64,000 bases of DNA from contig JAYKYS010000014.1 of assembly GCA_036924285.1 (NCBI GenBank), positions 1,054,001 to 1,118,000 of the forward strand, written 5' to 3'. The DNA is from Asterella californica. Its lineage: Eukaryota > Streptophyta > Marchantiopsida > Marchantiales > Aytoniaceae. The notes under the pieces are model-generated. The model had not been told where the DNA came from. It worked only from the letters and a program-made list of their open reading frames with translations, and did not search any database. Below are positions 38,625-51,884 of this stretch, one piece after another. Position numbers and translations under genes: made by a program. Numbering within the stretch: the stretch's first letter is position 1; the number at the start of each line of letters is the position of its first letter.

Positions 38625-40885
38625 GATTGCTTCCTTCTCGTTCGACGAAGAAATTTACTTGATGTGTACAGTTACCTCTCTTAGGTACTATCCGTCATAT
38701 CATGAGCCAACCTGGAGCAAAAAGGAAGGATATTTGGTTTTCTGAGCAATGCAAGCGTAGCTACTAGCAAGAATTTCTGCCTCTGTTTGCGAAGTAGAAT
38801 GAAGAAACCATGAAACTGATGAGCTTTGTCTTCCTCCTCCTGTGCACATTATGTCTGTCGATTTGGAAGCCATTGTCCTTAGGAGCACGGCAGTATCGTG
38901 CACTTACTGGAACTGGTCTTCAGTATTTGCTTTTCTCGTCTTCGATATCCGTGCAGAAGATCAAGGCGTGGAGCCCCATAACGTACCTGGACGAAGACAG
39001 TGAGAATGTTCAATATGTTGAAGTGTTGTTCTACTTGTCTACGATAGCTTCATCCTTACTCTCACATAGGATCGAAGTATCTGTATTCTTGCCAATTTCG
39101 CAGTGTGGTTGAGACCTCTCGTTACGTTGTCCCTGCTTTTGCTTCATTCAGTCACATGATTCACACAGTTCTACGCTGTAATCATAATCGTACGGTTGTT
39201 GCAGTTAAGAAATTGCACGTTTTGACCGGACAAATGAACTTCCATTGGTAAAGACGTCCCTAATTCATACAACCACCCTTCTGGAAGCGCATGACCTCAC
39301 GGATCCAAAGTGATCGGGGCCCTACTCAGGAGATAACTATTCCTACACGAGATCTTGTAGTTTGAAATAAGCAGTCGTGGAGGAGAAGGCGATGATGTGA
39401 ATCCACGGAGCAGGTCGAGACTGTTGCCTCAACTGACCTGTGAGAGGAACCTGCTCGTTTAGGAGATAACAAACAGCTTCGCTCATTTCCAGAAATCGCT
39501 GTTTGAGATGCGAAGTTGGCGTGCGGCGAATTGCGACTCCTGTTTGATACTACAATCCCTTACGCTCAAACAAAAGGCGAATGATTTCAAAACCGTTCCT
39601 CCCGAAAAGTACAACCCTTCTACGTCACTTCGCAGCCGTATGTGAGGTGATCATCAAGTCCGACGACAATTCCACCAAAGTTTGAGAGTTTAATGTTATG
39701 AAACTGTCAGCCCTCCAGTCATTTCATCAGATTCAGGTGAATCCACATGCCCCTGGACTGAGGGATGTACAGACGAGGGGTACCGAACACATGCAAGCGT
39801 GGGTTAGGTTGTTTGTTGAGATAAGCAGAGCATTATTCTGTGTCGTAGAGTGAGGGAACGTGTTTAGGACTGGTAAAGGGCCTCACTCACAAAGAGCAAA
39901 TGTGTCGTTCCTTGGTTGCCTCCGGGTCCTACGAAGGTTGATATTCTTTGTGACAGTTACACTGGCTACTGCCCTAACTTCAGCTCAACTGGTCGCTAGG
40001 CTCAGTGCGAGCTTCGGGTTCCATCATGCCCGGACATATCTCTCGTCCTGAACTTCGTTCTGGCATAAGCCGGCGAATCCTTTTGAGTCCCAGAGCTCCC
40101 GTATTTCAGATAATCCTAGGTCGTATAGGTGTATGGATCTCTCTCGCTCTCTTGCCTACAAGAGTCAGTGCTTTGCATTTGCCTGTTTACGAAGCGCCAT
40201 TCCGCAACTCCCAAGTTTTACCCACGAGACAAGACTGTGTGCTCACCTTTTCAGCTTCTGGTGGAGGGTTTAAAGTCCTGGTTTATTTTACCACATCGCT
40301 CATCAACAGCGTGGACTTATCGCTATGGGTTAATGCAGTTTCCTGGAATAGTTCGAGTGAGAAACATGCCGTTGCTGCGATGTGGTTTCACATTGCCTTC
40401 TCTGAAACGAGTTCACGAACCTAAACCAAGAAACCTCTGCAGGAGTAGGTATATGAGTTTTGAGCTTTAACATGTTTGCATGGACAAATTCAGAGTTTAA
40501 AACGAGGACTGTTGGAAACGAATTTGACGCACCGGATTCCGGAGCTGCAGACGGTAGAATTGTTCAGGAAGGAATCCGTTAGTGCGCTTATGAAAGAGAC
40601 GCCGGTTTGTCGTGCCATGACGAGCTTCTCTGCCTGTACTTCTTTTGACTTCACGGACCGATAAGCCGATGGGGAGGGCGGGTGGCTTGGCCCTCTGTCG
40701 GTTCTGATGTAGGTAGCGCAGAACGAAGAACTCCGTGGAGCCATGGGTAATTAGCTGTGTACGGAATCACCACTATGCGCTTGCACTCGTTGTTGCTGAA
40801 GTGGACTGCACTAAGATGCTTTGAGATTGTGAGAAGAGAACCTTGCGCTACGGACCTACGGTCGATCCATGAGTGAAACGATCCA
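38625..40885. promoter_or_regulatory. Shared upstream region between RSP3 and IFT74
   Basis: 2,261 bp separate the two divergent start codons. On the RSP3 side there is a possible untranslated exon (about 38680-38712, minus) with a pyrimidine-rich acceptor (ttttttgctccag) and a GTAACT donor. Several open frames of 60-139 codons occur but lack motifs. The arrangement fits a divergent promoter for two sperm-specific genes. I saw no obvious TATA box or clear shared palindrome. Confidence 0.5.
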
Positions 40886-43800
40886 ATGTCATCTTCAGGG
40901 CGCCGAGAGATGCAAGCGGCCGTAGCGGCAGAAATGTTAATGGCTGGCACTCCACATAGAGGCCACAGTTCGAGTTCATTTTACAGGCCGTCTACGGGTC
41001 CTAGTGCCGGATCCAGTGCTCGCCCTGTCAGTGCAAGGAGCGAACGGCCTGTGCGCCCCCGAACCCCTGGTGAGAAATAAAATTCCTCTTCGAGGGTTTA
41101 CCTGACGCCAGAGAGAGATATACCATAATCATTTACCACTACCTTCAGTTGACAGACATTGCCCGTTGAAAGAACTTGATTACGGATCGATTAGCCACTT
41201 CTTCGGTTTGTTACAATTCGGGTCTCAGAAATGTTCGACTGGTTGTATGATCAGTTTCTCCAACCAAACTCTTCCTATCCCTTGATTCCCGTGGACATCA
41301 GATTATGGAATGTGCTTGCCCTGTTCATGGCTCTTCTCATCTGTTTCAAACTTCCGCACCATCACAGCTATAATTGGAGCCACAGTTCGCAAGCTCTTAT
41401 TTAATTATGAAAGTACAATAAGTGATGCAAGTTTGCTGCGTTCCGTGCACATAAACTGTCCGTGATGACAAGATCCCCGTCCGCACTGTTCACCCGCCTG
41501 CTATCGATAAACCCCAACTACCGTTTACTGCACCAAAACGCTATGTCCCTCCCGTCATTAAGAAAGTAAAGTTTCCACTCTTTACCCTGGCTTTCGTTAC
41601 TCTGGGTTCTCCATGTCTCAGATAATGTTCGACCCGTTTGTTGTTATCTCCACAGTAGTGATTGATACTTACAAGTGCTCCTGATTCGCTTCGTACTTCT
41701 ACCACAAGTTTCAGTTCTGACATGGACCTTAGTCTTCGTGCTTAAGGTGACATTTCTAGATAGATCCATATCATCTCTTGCCTATCTCCGATTACAGCTC
41801 TTCCTACCCAATTCCATGACACTCTTCATATACCATTCCCGTTGGGCACTTATATCTAAGCTTCGTTCTCGGAAGGTTGTTTGAGGTCTCCCCTTTCTCC
41901 TTCCCTCCTGCTGCCCTTTTGAGGCAGACATACTGTAGACTGAGCTTCTGTCGTCGTGGTACGTGAATTAAGCAGGAGGTGGCATTGGACTGGACACACA
42001 ATTGACAGTTGAAAGCCGTCCTGTAACACACCACGGCATGATCAGCATGCGTACACCTTCTCAAGGTACTCTTGTAGGACGCTCGAGATGCCACATCTAC
42101 GTTATTTTGTGTGCTTCAAGGCTCACCCGTGCACAAATGAACATTCAAGATTATAACGTCAGTGTCATAAAATACTTTCTTTCTTTCGAATCCCCGCTGT
42201 AGACAGTAGTTGAAGTGCTGTTCCATGGAAGGTACCATGGCACCGGCTCCCTTCGTTTAGTCCCTGAGTGTTTTCTTTTCCAAATCCCACTGAAGCTGAG
42301 GTTTAGAGCTTGTATCTGGCATTTTCTTTCTCTGATCGGCAGGTCCAGGTCGAAAAGTTCTTGATAAGTCCTACTACCTTGGAAAGCTGAGGAGCAAGAA
42401 GCAAGAACTTAAGGCTGAAATCGACACGATGACGGTTGAAATTGATCGCCTGCAAAAGAGCGTACCAGCCAGCGTTCATATTGAGCAGCAGTAAGGTTAA
42501 GCTTATGGTGGTGTTGTTTATGAGACGTTATTAAGAAGAATAGTTAAGTACTCCTCTTTCAGTGAAACATATTAAGAAGATAGTTAAAAGTCCTCCCCTT
42601 TTGCGGTCCTCTCAAGCCTTACAGTAGAATCCCTGATAGCCGACTTAAAACCTCCATCCGGCCCGGCGGTCCGCATCCACAGCAGGAACATACATGTACA
42701 CACAGATTGACAGAGTGGATCGCCGTATATTGATAAGAGATTACCTTCTCACTCCTTGATGCCGCAGCCAGGAATCTTTGGTGGAAGAAGTGAAGCTTCT
42801 GCGAGTACAACTTGGAGACTACAATATGGTGATGGAAAAGGTAAAAGTCTCGGCCTTATGGAGTAACAGAGTGATTCAGTTGTCACAAAATGTTTTTCGG
42901 ATACAGACAAAACACAGAAGTCCGTGTACGTACTCTGATCTGGAAAGTTTCTAACCCATCCGCGCATAAACGTTTTTGGTTGTAGTGTCTGTAATATCTT
43001 AAGAGTGAAACTGCGTTCTCTCCAAACTGTATTATCTCTTCTAGTGCTAGCAGTGCTGCCTTGTAGGTAGTATTGACAGTTCTCTATGCTACAGTAGTTG
43101 AGAAATCGGGGGAAAGATTTGTTTCTGTGGCTGCACTTGATTCAAGACAGCCTTAGGTGGAGGTAAGTAGCTAAGTATTTTCCCGCTAGACCTGTTCGAA
43201 GGTTGAATCGCTGAGGTCATGGGATCAGGTGTCAGCAGGAGTTGAGCTCGAGCAGCTGGAGGAAAACCTTAAGAGTGTGAAAGAGAAAAATGACAAGGAA
43301 AGAAGAAACATCGATCAGCTATTCTCTGAGCGATCCCAGTTGAGTAAGAAGTTATGTGCGTGAAGCAGCTATACTCGCCGTCCGTTACCTTCTGAGTCAG
43401 ACGCTGACCTCATTCTGGTCGAGTTAGTCATTTTGGAGGAGTGAGGAAACTTAATGCGGATCCTTATTACTGCAGGAAGGAGAGAGAAATAGAAGAATTT
43501 GAAAAGCATGTATGTCTCCTCGAAGCTGAGTCGGAGCGTCAACTGGATCAAGTTAGTGTACCATTCACTTTGCCGTTAATAAATTAGTCGTAAAGTTATG
43601 GCGGAAAGTTCTACTCCTTCCCGATAAAATTTTTAAGACATTCATACCTTGAAACTCAGTACGGTACTGAGTTCTGACCATGTTATTCGTATATTTATGT
43701 ACTATGCTTGGATTTATTATAGCGGATTTGGAGATCATAGACGGAGGTGAACAATGCTTTGCTCTCAACTAATGTAATGCTTATGCGTTCTCCATGATCA

Positions 43801-46800
43801 GACGTTAGAAAGACTTCAAGACTTGATCGGGTGTGTAGGTTGAAAGTAAGGTGCTCCACTGCAGGCAGCAGACAAAAAAGATAAATACTTGGAGTTAAAG
43901 CGAGAGACCCAGCAGCTCATGACTGAAGTGGAAGAGTTGGAGAAACAGCTAGAGATTCTCAATCACTCCATAGGACCCCTTGAACAGGTGGTTGAAATTT
44001 CATAGTTGTGCTCTTGCATGCAAAGCATTATAGAGACATTTCAAAAATGAACTCAACACTAAACTCAACATAATAAAATGCACCGGTCTCTGGAATAAAT
44101 TAATCAATCAACGCACGAGTGAATCTTCGATTGATCCAGCAGGAACAGTTTTTAGAGATCCAACAGATAGAGTAAATAAGCATACTAAATTTGGAGGTGC
44201 ATCGCTGACACAGGAACTGACGAATGCATCTCCTACGAAGCAGAAGGCAGTCGTTCTTGTAGAACAGTGTCTACTTGCTGAAAATGAGTTGCAGCGTTTG
44301 AAGTCACAAGTTACTCCTGTGGTCAGGTTGACGCCTGCAGAAGCTCGCGAAGCAGTGTTATCTCAGGTATACGGATCCTTCAAGTAAAAGCAGGCGTGAA
44401 AGTTGTAAATCGATCATTACTATTTCCACAGCAAATGCGCGTACATTAGAGAATGTGTCTAGAAGAAGCATGTTACAAGAGCAGATCGGTGTTAGTTCTA
44501 GGAAACGGTGTGTATCTGCCCCGAGGAGAAGCTCCAGCAAGACAGAAAGCACTTCCTTCATTCAAGAAATTGTGTTGCGATCGCCAGACATCCTACTTCT
44601 GCTTAATGTGTGCTGTTGTTGCTGTGAGCTGCCTAGTTTCGGGTATAGAGGACTTGCTTGTGACCTAAGTGTTTCCAGTTACTACATAAGGAAGGAGAAT
44701 AGTCCACTGGAAGAGGTAGAACCAACTGTTCCCGGTTGGCTAGCAAGTGTCATGTGACTCGCATTGTTTTATCTACAATCGAGTCTACCATTCTAATCTA
44801 TGCGGACATTCCCTGAAAATATGGTCTCCTAGCCATGGGAAAAAATGTTGGTGTGAGCATCTGACAAAACCTCTCTAATGCAGATAAGACAAGACAACGC
44901 ACAGATTGCAAGGGCAGAGGAGAAGAGCATAATCTTGGAAGCTGAAATTAAAACTCTTGAGGAGAAACTTGAGGCAGCAGAAAAAGCGTTGTCTGAGCTT
45001 AAAGGTCTCTATCCAGTGCTAGCCAGTGCTAGACCCTGTGTGTGATTGCCCTCTCCCAACAAGCTTCGTTGATCTATCAAGGGTAGGAGAGGCGATATCT
45101 TTCCCCAGCACGGGCCCCTGTCTTAGCGCAAATGCGTAGTCTAGTCGCATTTAGATACTTGGGTAGCCTTTCTTATATCATACAGATCATCACATCTAAC
45201 CTCATGACTTCACATGAAAGCGTCCTTAACATCGGGATATACGATGTCAAGAGCTAAGTTTTAGAGGTAGTTTTATATCTTAAACTCTTGAATGCAACTT
45301 TCTGTAATGATCCTTGTTTCGATGTAGGTTGTGCACAAACTCTAATGATTTAACGTTGGTTCGGAACATCTCTCAGTGTCGAAAATACGAAACCCGTACT
45401 CCAAATTCGCATTGTTAATATCTCTGTTTTGTATCCCAGAGACTTGGAACTAGTCTGCCGTGAACTCAGTTCGTTCTTTGACTGTTGGAATTTCAGGCGG
45501 AAGGGCAGATAAGTTCTTGGAAATGCAAGAGAAGGACAAAAAGATGCAGTCATTTATCGATGATTTTGAGAGGGTTCAGCGTGAGCGGACTGAAGCTGTG
45601 CGTCTGGTGAAAGAGAAAATTAATCACCTACTTGAGCATGTAAGGGAAGTACATTATTGTATAAAATGTAATATGTTGGAGGAAACTTCTTGTATCCAGC
45701 TGCTGTGCTCATCGACCGGTATATATGTGCGAGATACTTTGTAAGTGGAAACGGAGCTATGAGCATCACAACAGAACGTAATCTAAGCGGCCAGAGATTT
45801 TAAATGCTTTGTCTAGTAGAAGCGTCTCCTTGTTACTTACATGCAGTTGAGCGCTAGAGTGCGATTTCTATATATACTGGCAATTCTCCTGTTTAGAAGT
45901 TGCTCCTTACTGTTTAACTCTAAAACGTGATGACAGTTCTCGTTTCTGAGTGCTTCTGATTATCATCTTCCTGGACTGCTGTCAGGCTGTCAGTACCACT
46001 CTTCGTTCGTGTTCAAGCCCGAGATTTGGCAACTCGTTTCTGTTCTGTTGGAGCTGCTCTCATTCACCGGCATTTTGCATGTCTACCACTATAGAGTAGC
46101 AACAGTCGGGCGTTTCACCCATCCCTGGATCCTTCTTGTTGTCCATTTGGGTACCATGCCCGACCTCATAACGGAAGTTCTATCGTACAGACCTTACCCT
46201 ACTTTAGATAGCCCCCGTGGACGGATCCAGTTCCAGCGAGTGCTGGTGGGAACAATCCCTACTCACATCATATAACTTTTTGACACCGCCAAATTCACTG
46301 TTACGACCGAGTATAACGACCTTGAAAATCAATATTATGCAGGAGGACTGTCCTAACGGTGGTGATAAAATGAGTAACGATGGATGTTCTGCAGACATCT
46401 GTCAGGACGTGGAAGGCCTCACACAAGGTATACCACAAGAGCAATGACGACTTAAGGCAGAAGTGTCCCGGCTAGTCTGAAGCAGTATGGACTAAATCGT
46501 ATCTCATAAGTTTACCTGCACTGAAGGTTTTCTGTTCGCAGATGCGAAAAGATAGTCCAACCTGTACATGAATTCGCTGCAGCTTAATGTTTCTACCATT
46601 AGATCCTCCCTACATCAAATTCAACCCTTGCAAGGATCAGTTGTTTGAAGTTGTAAGCAGTTAAAAACATTACGAATTCCTGTCGATCAGATCTGGAAGA
46701 ACGGAAGAGGGAGCTGAAGCAGCTCGAAGATATGGACCTCAAGACGACAAAAGAAATTGCGTCGTGCAGACAGAAGACTGCATGCTTACTGTCTGAGATT

Positions 46801-47716
46801 GAGAAATTCACACGATTGGATGAATTGCGGGCTGCTTCAGAGTTAAAGTGTTCGGTACGTGTGCAAGAAGGAAGCTTTCATACCACAAGCAATCCTGCAC
46901 AGTAGATTCTTAAAGACCTGAAAGTTTCCTTTCCCTGCTTTAACACATTTTATACATCCGAAGTATACCTCGCCATGTTGTAGTGTCCTCCTACAGTAGT
47001 CGGAAGGTGGGTATCAACCTTGAGTGCTTTCTGATGGGCCACACTTGAATCATATATCTCCTTGAATACAAAGGCTCCTCAAAAGGCTGGTAGTTTGTCA
47101 GTTTGATGAGTTGTACCTGATAAACCATGATGGAAAATGTGTGAAGGATAGCTAACGCAGCCTCGCAGTAGATACAGAAACTGGAACAAGACAAAAAGGT
47201 GACAGAGGGGAAAAGCCTATTGTTGCAAGTTCAGTTGAGGGAGCAGACGATGGCACTGGAGTTGATGCAGAAAGAAATCAGCGAAAGCCCCGTGCATAGA
47301 AGTCTGGAAACTCTGAACCAGAAGCATTTGACGATTCAACGAAGTATAATTAAAGCCCAAGAAGGTCTGAGCTCTCTCTACGATTACCATCAACAACTGG
47401 TTCTCTTTTGGCACGTGCTTTAATGTCCATGGATTGTCACTCTCCCAAGATGAAAGGTCATGCATCTCCTCTCTTCGAGGAATTTACCTCAGCTTGTCGC
47501 TTCGGGTAGGTGGGTTTGATTATCAATCTTGAGAAGGAGATACGGGAACATGTGGGAATAATGATCTGACCAAACAAATAACGAACCGATTAAGTAAAAT
47601 TATGTGCAGAGATAGAAGGACTGGAGGGAGAGCTAAACTATAAGCCTGTGTTGGAGAACATCCGCTTCATGGTTGCCCAACTCAATGGAGAAATCAAAAG
47701 TAGGGTCATCCACTGA
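40886..47716 (+). CDS. IFT74: Intraflagellar transport protein 74 (IFT74)
   Basis: IFT74 is an IFT-B core coiled-coil protein that pairs with IFT81 and carries tubulin into growing flagella. Thirteen exons: 40886-41069, 42343-42490, 42768-42840, 43229-43350, 43476-43551, 43865-43987, 44214-44366, 44884-45004, 45497-45639, 46343-46427, 46691-46854, 47172-47364, 47610-47716. Phases match throughout, giving 563 residues (human 600). The N-terminus is basic and rich in Ser, Pro and Arg (RPVSARSERPVRPRTPG), like the tubulin-binding head of the family. Then come KVLDKSYYLGKLRSKKQEL, RVQLGDYNMVMEK and KDKYLELKRETQQL. Further on are REAVLSQIRQDNAQIARAEE, KKMQSFIDDFERVQRERTEA and the C-terminal LENIRFMVAQLNGEI. 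Exon 10 is the least conserved, and the exon 4 donor (GTTATG) was chosen for phase. The gene looks intact. Confidence 0.93.
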
Positions 47717-48249
47717 CCTCTACAACGTGCCGGGTCTGCCCTCACGAACTCGGTCTGCTTATCTCCGCTTGCCCACCTTTTTAAGGTAGCTGTTGCATTC
47801 ACTCCAACCACGCGCGAGTGACGAGCCTTGTCCAAGCAAGCGAGGGAATGAAAGCCTCAACTTGAGGGAAGATATCATGAACCACAAACGGGTTAGGTGA
47901 TTATGTAACAAGGGGCGGCTTTATTGCCTCGTCACGTTACCGTAGTAAGAAACAATCGATCTAACACTGGAAGAACCTATGCGGTCGACCTATGAGATAT
48001 CCAGGGGCTAGAAGGTCAGTCTAGTCGTGGCTTTTCGAGTACAACATGCAGATCTAGATCTCACGAGATCTGCGAGTGTGATTGAGTAAGCCACTCGTAT
48101 CTTCTACCTTTGTTCTGGTCCACACAGTGTTTGGAATCCGTTAAACCTCCATGGTCGTTTCATAGATCTTAAAATTCTTTTAGTCCAACTAGCAGTCTCG
48201 GGCGTCAAGTTCACACCTTTGTAGTAGGTGGTAGGAGAGAAGATGAATT
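47717..48249. other. IFT74 3' flank
   Basis: 3' UTR and spacer. No further gene is recognised. Confidence 0.4.
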
Positions 48250-48635
48250 TTATCGGCCAACATCGGATGAATCACTAAGGCCGTTTTGGCTGTCCGGTGG
48301 GTACGTCGTTTTCCATGGTCCGGTCTTGTCGTGTGGGGTCTGTTCTGAACTTGCATTGCATAACATTGTTGGTGGCGCATTTAGAGGAAAACTGGGAACA
48401 CGAGTGAATGTTTCTCGACTCATGTGAAGTCCATGATTGTCCATGATCGGCCTACATCAGATGGATCATTCGGGCTGTTTGGCTGTCTGGTGGGTACATC
48501 GTTTTTCATGGTCCTGTCCTGTCCTGTGGGGTCTGTTCCACTTGCATTGCATAACATTGTTGGCCGCGCTTTTTAAAGGAAAACCGGGAACACGAGTGAA
48601 TGTTCCTCAATTCATGTAGAGTCCATGATTGTCCA
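48250..48635. repeat. Tandem duplication, about 191-bp unit
   Basis: Two adjacent copies share gtgtccggtgggtac-type, cttgcattgcataacattgt and ggaacacgagtgaatgttyc phrases. The phrase cttgcattgcataac occurs at 48350 and 48541, giving a period of 191 bp. The copies differ by scattered substitutions and small indels. Confidence 0.8.
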
Positions 48636-49577
48636 TGATCAGCTAAAAGCTAGAACCCCCCACACCTGGACTAATTGGGGAGTTCTGAGTTCAGAATGCC
48701 ATGCAATGTTGAGTCCAGTGTAGCTATCTATCGTTTATCTTACTGGGTCGGTTGTAGCGTGTGAGAATACTAGACAAAGATTTCATCCTATTCCCTGATT
48801 CACGAGTCTTGACCTTAATGTTTTGGATGTATTCGGTTTACACCCCAATTATCTGGACTTGCAGCTCATCCGATGCTTGTTGACTTTGTAGAGCAGTTCT
48901 TCCGGCGAAAGATAAGTTTATATAGGCATGTGTTTCTTTCTAGTGGAGGTTGCTGTGAAACCAGTCACTGACTACACTCCATCATCCAAGATAACAGTAA
49001 CAAACCTCCCCCATGCATCACAACAGATGTAGCAGTGGTACTCTAACTTTAACATGATCTCTGCATCCCCAACCATTTCAAGTTTCGAGGAATATGTTGA
49101 TGTCATGGTCCCAGTTGCGCTTCTGAATTATTAGCACATGGAAGGACGACGGTGAGGAGGATATAGTTGTTTTCTCTTTTTGTGTGTACAGATTTTCGGC
49201 TTCAAGTTTTAGAACTCCAACCTTTTCTTGATGGACGAGGAGAAGGTTTAGATAAGAGATGAAACGGGAGGAAGCCCTATTCCCAACGTGCGTGTAGCTC
49301 CTGAGAATTGGACTCAGCAATGGAATGCAGCGAGGCTACGACTACTGGTCACTAGCTGCCTCACCTCCGAACTTTCCTCCCACGATTCCAGATGGAAGGT
49401 CTTCATCCGAAAGCTTACAAGTTGCAGTTACTATTGTTCATGTACATTCGCCGATCTTTTATTGGTGACCCTTGCGCTAAAGATGTAAGTTGTTCAGTTC
49501 CATGACTGGCTACAGTCGACGGACATGGCGGTCTTTCCATCCAATAGTAAACTGATGGAGTGACGTGTCATCCGTTG
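48636..49577. other. Intergenic, nothing recognised
   Basis: No coding, RNA or repeat structure that I can support. Confidence 0.4.
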
Positions 49578-49930
49578 TAACATTAAGACATCGCTACATC
49601 AAGAGGAGGAGAAAACCGTCGGGAAAATTAAACCATCAACCCCACAAAAGATTGTGATGCCGAGTAAAAAGTTAAGACCTGAAGGCTCTGAATTCAATCA
49701 TTATTTGTGTTGGAGTCAAAGAAGTTTAATTTCAGGAGCACGTCGTAACATTAAGGCTTCGTTATATAGGGAGGAGGAGGAAACCATCGAGAAAATTAAA
49801 CCATCTGTCTCCATGAAAAATAATTACATCGAGAAAAAGTTAAGGCCTAAAGATCCTGAATTAATTCGTTATTTGCGTTGAAGTCTTAGGAATTCAATTT
49901 GCGTTGAAGTCTTAGGAATTTAATTTCGGG
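49578..49930. repeat. Tandem repeat: 168-bp unit x2 plus 26-bp unit x2
   Basis: The phrase gtaacattaag begins copies at about 49577 and 49745, and both copies contain gggagga/aggagg, aaaattaaaccatc and aaaaagttaag phrases. At the end gcgttgaagtcttaggaatt occurs twice in direct 26-bp tandem (49875-49900 and 49901-49926). The open frame here is a by-product of the repeat. Confidence 0.75.
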
Positions 49931-50044
49931 AGCCTTCACAACATTAAATCATCGCTCTGAAAGTATAGCAAACATAAAAGTATTACAAGAGGATGAGAGA
50001 TCAATAATAAACTGCTCGAGTGACATGTGATTCTTATTACTCGA

Positions 50045-50148
50045 GTCCATATTGTAGCCAGTCATAGGCCTGACCAAGTTATTTATTTGGCACAGGGTCC
50101 ATATTGTAGCCAGTCATAGGCCTGACCAAGTTATTTCTTCAGCATAGG
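50045..50148. repeat. Tandem duplication, 52-bp unit
   Basis: The phrase gtccatattgtagccagtca and the 20 bases after it occur at 50045 and again at 50097, essentially identical, so the duplication is young. Confidence 0.85.
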
Positions 50149-51863
50149 GTCCGATTAAACCACAAGTAGGGGTATAAAAGACTTCACTTCGCACTCAGCT
50201 GACTTTTTTCATTGTAGCTTCTTTACTTCTCTCAGTCAAAGTGCGAGAGGCCAAGGCCCCAGTCGAGCTCCTTGTCTCAAAAGTGCTCGCTGTGTGATTG
50301 CAGGGTCATGGTAACGCGGGGAGTAAGTGATTATAACAAAATATGTTGGGTAGCAGAACATTTCCAAATTCAAAATTAGAATATTTTTAGAATATTTTAT
50401 TTCTATGATTCTCAGTGACCCGGGATTCACTTGATAATTTTGAAGTCGTCCGTATTCCTCTTGAGCTCATCATGAGTTCATTTTGAAGTCCTTTTTCTTC
50501 TGCTCATTTCGCTACCAAGATCACAATGTTTGATCACGTACTGCGATGACGACGGCGTTGCACAAATCTTTCAAGGGCCCCCACCCTTGAACTTACTTAG
50601 CAAAGGGTAAAAGTGATTAGCGGTGGGGATCTCCACCGCTAATATAGCGGAACTTGTGGTTTAAGTTAAAAGATCAGCGTATTGGATGACCAAGTAAAAA
50701 AATACTACAAGTTTTCACGAAGTCAACAGAAAAACACAAGAACAGGAGCACATGGCCTACTGCTCCTCCATAGCTGAGGCTAGACCCTGGCAAAATATCT
50801 AATGGGAGAACTACAGTAGAGTGGACAGAGAGCGAACGAAAAGGAGCTCGTCGTGTAGTCTGATGGGAACCTTGAGATCAATGGTGGTTGCATCAGCCGT
50901 CAGTGACCCAAATTGTACACGAGAATCTCAACCTCGTGGAACTTCCGCTGCAACGTTTGCTACACTCTCAAGCCCCGGGCTGGAAGTCAAGGTCACTCAG
51001 GAAGCGATGGAGGCAGCCTGCCTACCCCAGTCAGTCAGGTTTCACCACCCCAAGATTCTGAGCTTCTTCCATAGCTGTGGCTCCTCCTCCTGGTGAACCT
51101 ACCTATTCATTTTGTAATGCTGCACTTTTTTCTAATCACCCACAATATTCATAGCCCTGATCTTCCTGACCCTGACTTTGCACAGCTAAAGCATGCTGCA
51201 CTTTTCTAATCGCTCTCAAATTCGCTGGCACAGCACGCATGGTAGTGGAGTATGCTCCACTTCCTTCTTTCAGTCACGAAAACCACAGCGAAACGCATCC
51301 TGCACTATTCTGGCCACCAGCAGACCCAACTCAAGTTTTGTTGTTACAGCAGTAGCTGAGCAATCTCAGGAGCATCAAGCATCCATCTCATAAAAGCACA
51401 CAGACAGAGAGATAGAATTCTAAGATATGGTAGACATAATATTCACATGTATCAACCCAGCTTATCACATGTTAGATAAAGGTGTAGGTTAAGGTACTGC
51501 TATTGCCAGTAGCAACATGAAGCAGTAACGAACAACAAACTTATCAACCTCTCTCACAGTTGACCTTTTTCCACACTTGATGGTTGCAGTTCTTCTAAGC
51601 ACCACAACCAAAGCATATCCGTAACCCCAGCATTGGTGTATCATATATATCTCCTTTGCATGTACGAAGTTTTGTTTCTCTCGAATAGTTCGTCTGTTAG
51701 ATGAGTGAGTACGACCAGGTTGATGATATCACTGCCATCTTTGATTCTTTTCATGCTCTTGTCTCTTTTATGTGGTGGCTGTCTTCACAGCTGCTGTCGA
51801 CCGTCATGGACAGACATAGTCTGTTTCCAAATCAATACCGCTTGCTGGAGTTAGTAACTATAT
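50149..51863. other. Intergenic, no gene supported
   Basis: An open frame at 50821-51096 has no recognisable domain on either strand. The segment near 51110-51270 repeats atgctgcacttttctaatc twice (about 51117 and 51192). Confidence 0.4.
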
Positions 51864-51884
51864 TCTCTCTCTCTCTCTCTCTCT
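51864..51884. repeat. (TC)n microsatellite
   Basis: An uninterrupted TC dinucleotide run of about 21 bases. Confidence 0.9.

Noticed and set aside
38810..39112. Plus-strand frame beginning with a signal-peptide-like hydrophobic stretch
   Set aside because: No conserved motif after the hydrophobic start, and it lies in the RSP3 upstream region; likely chance.
44455..44757. 100-codon open frames inside IFT74 intron 7
   Set aside because: Exons 7 and 8 join in phase to give the conserved VLSQIRQDN junction without it, and it has no IFT74 similarity.
50821..51096. Possible decayed Ty1/copia fragment
   Set aside because: A WV-T/D-like string on the minus strand suggested a protease, but stops interrupt it and no other copia motif follows.
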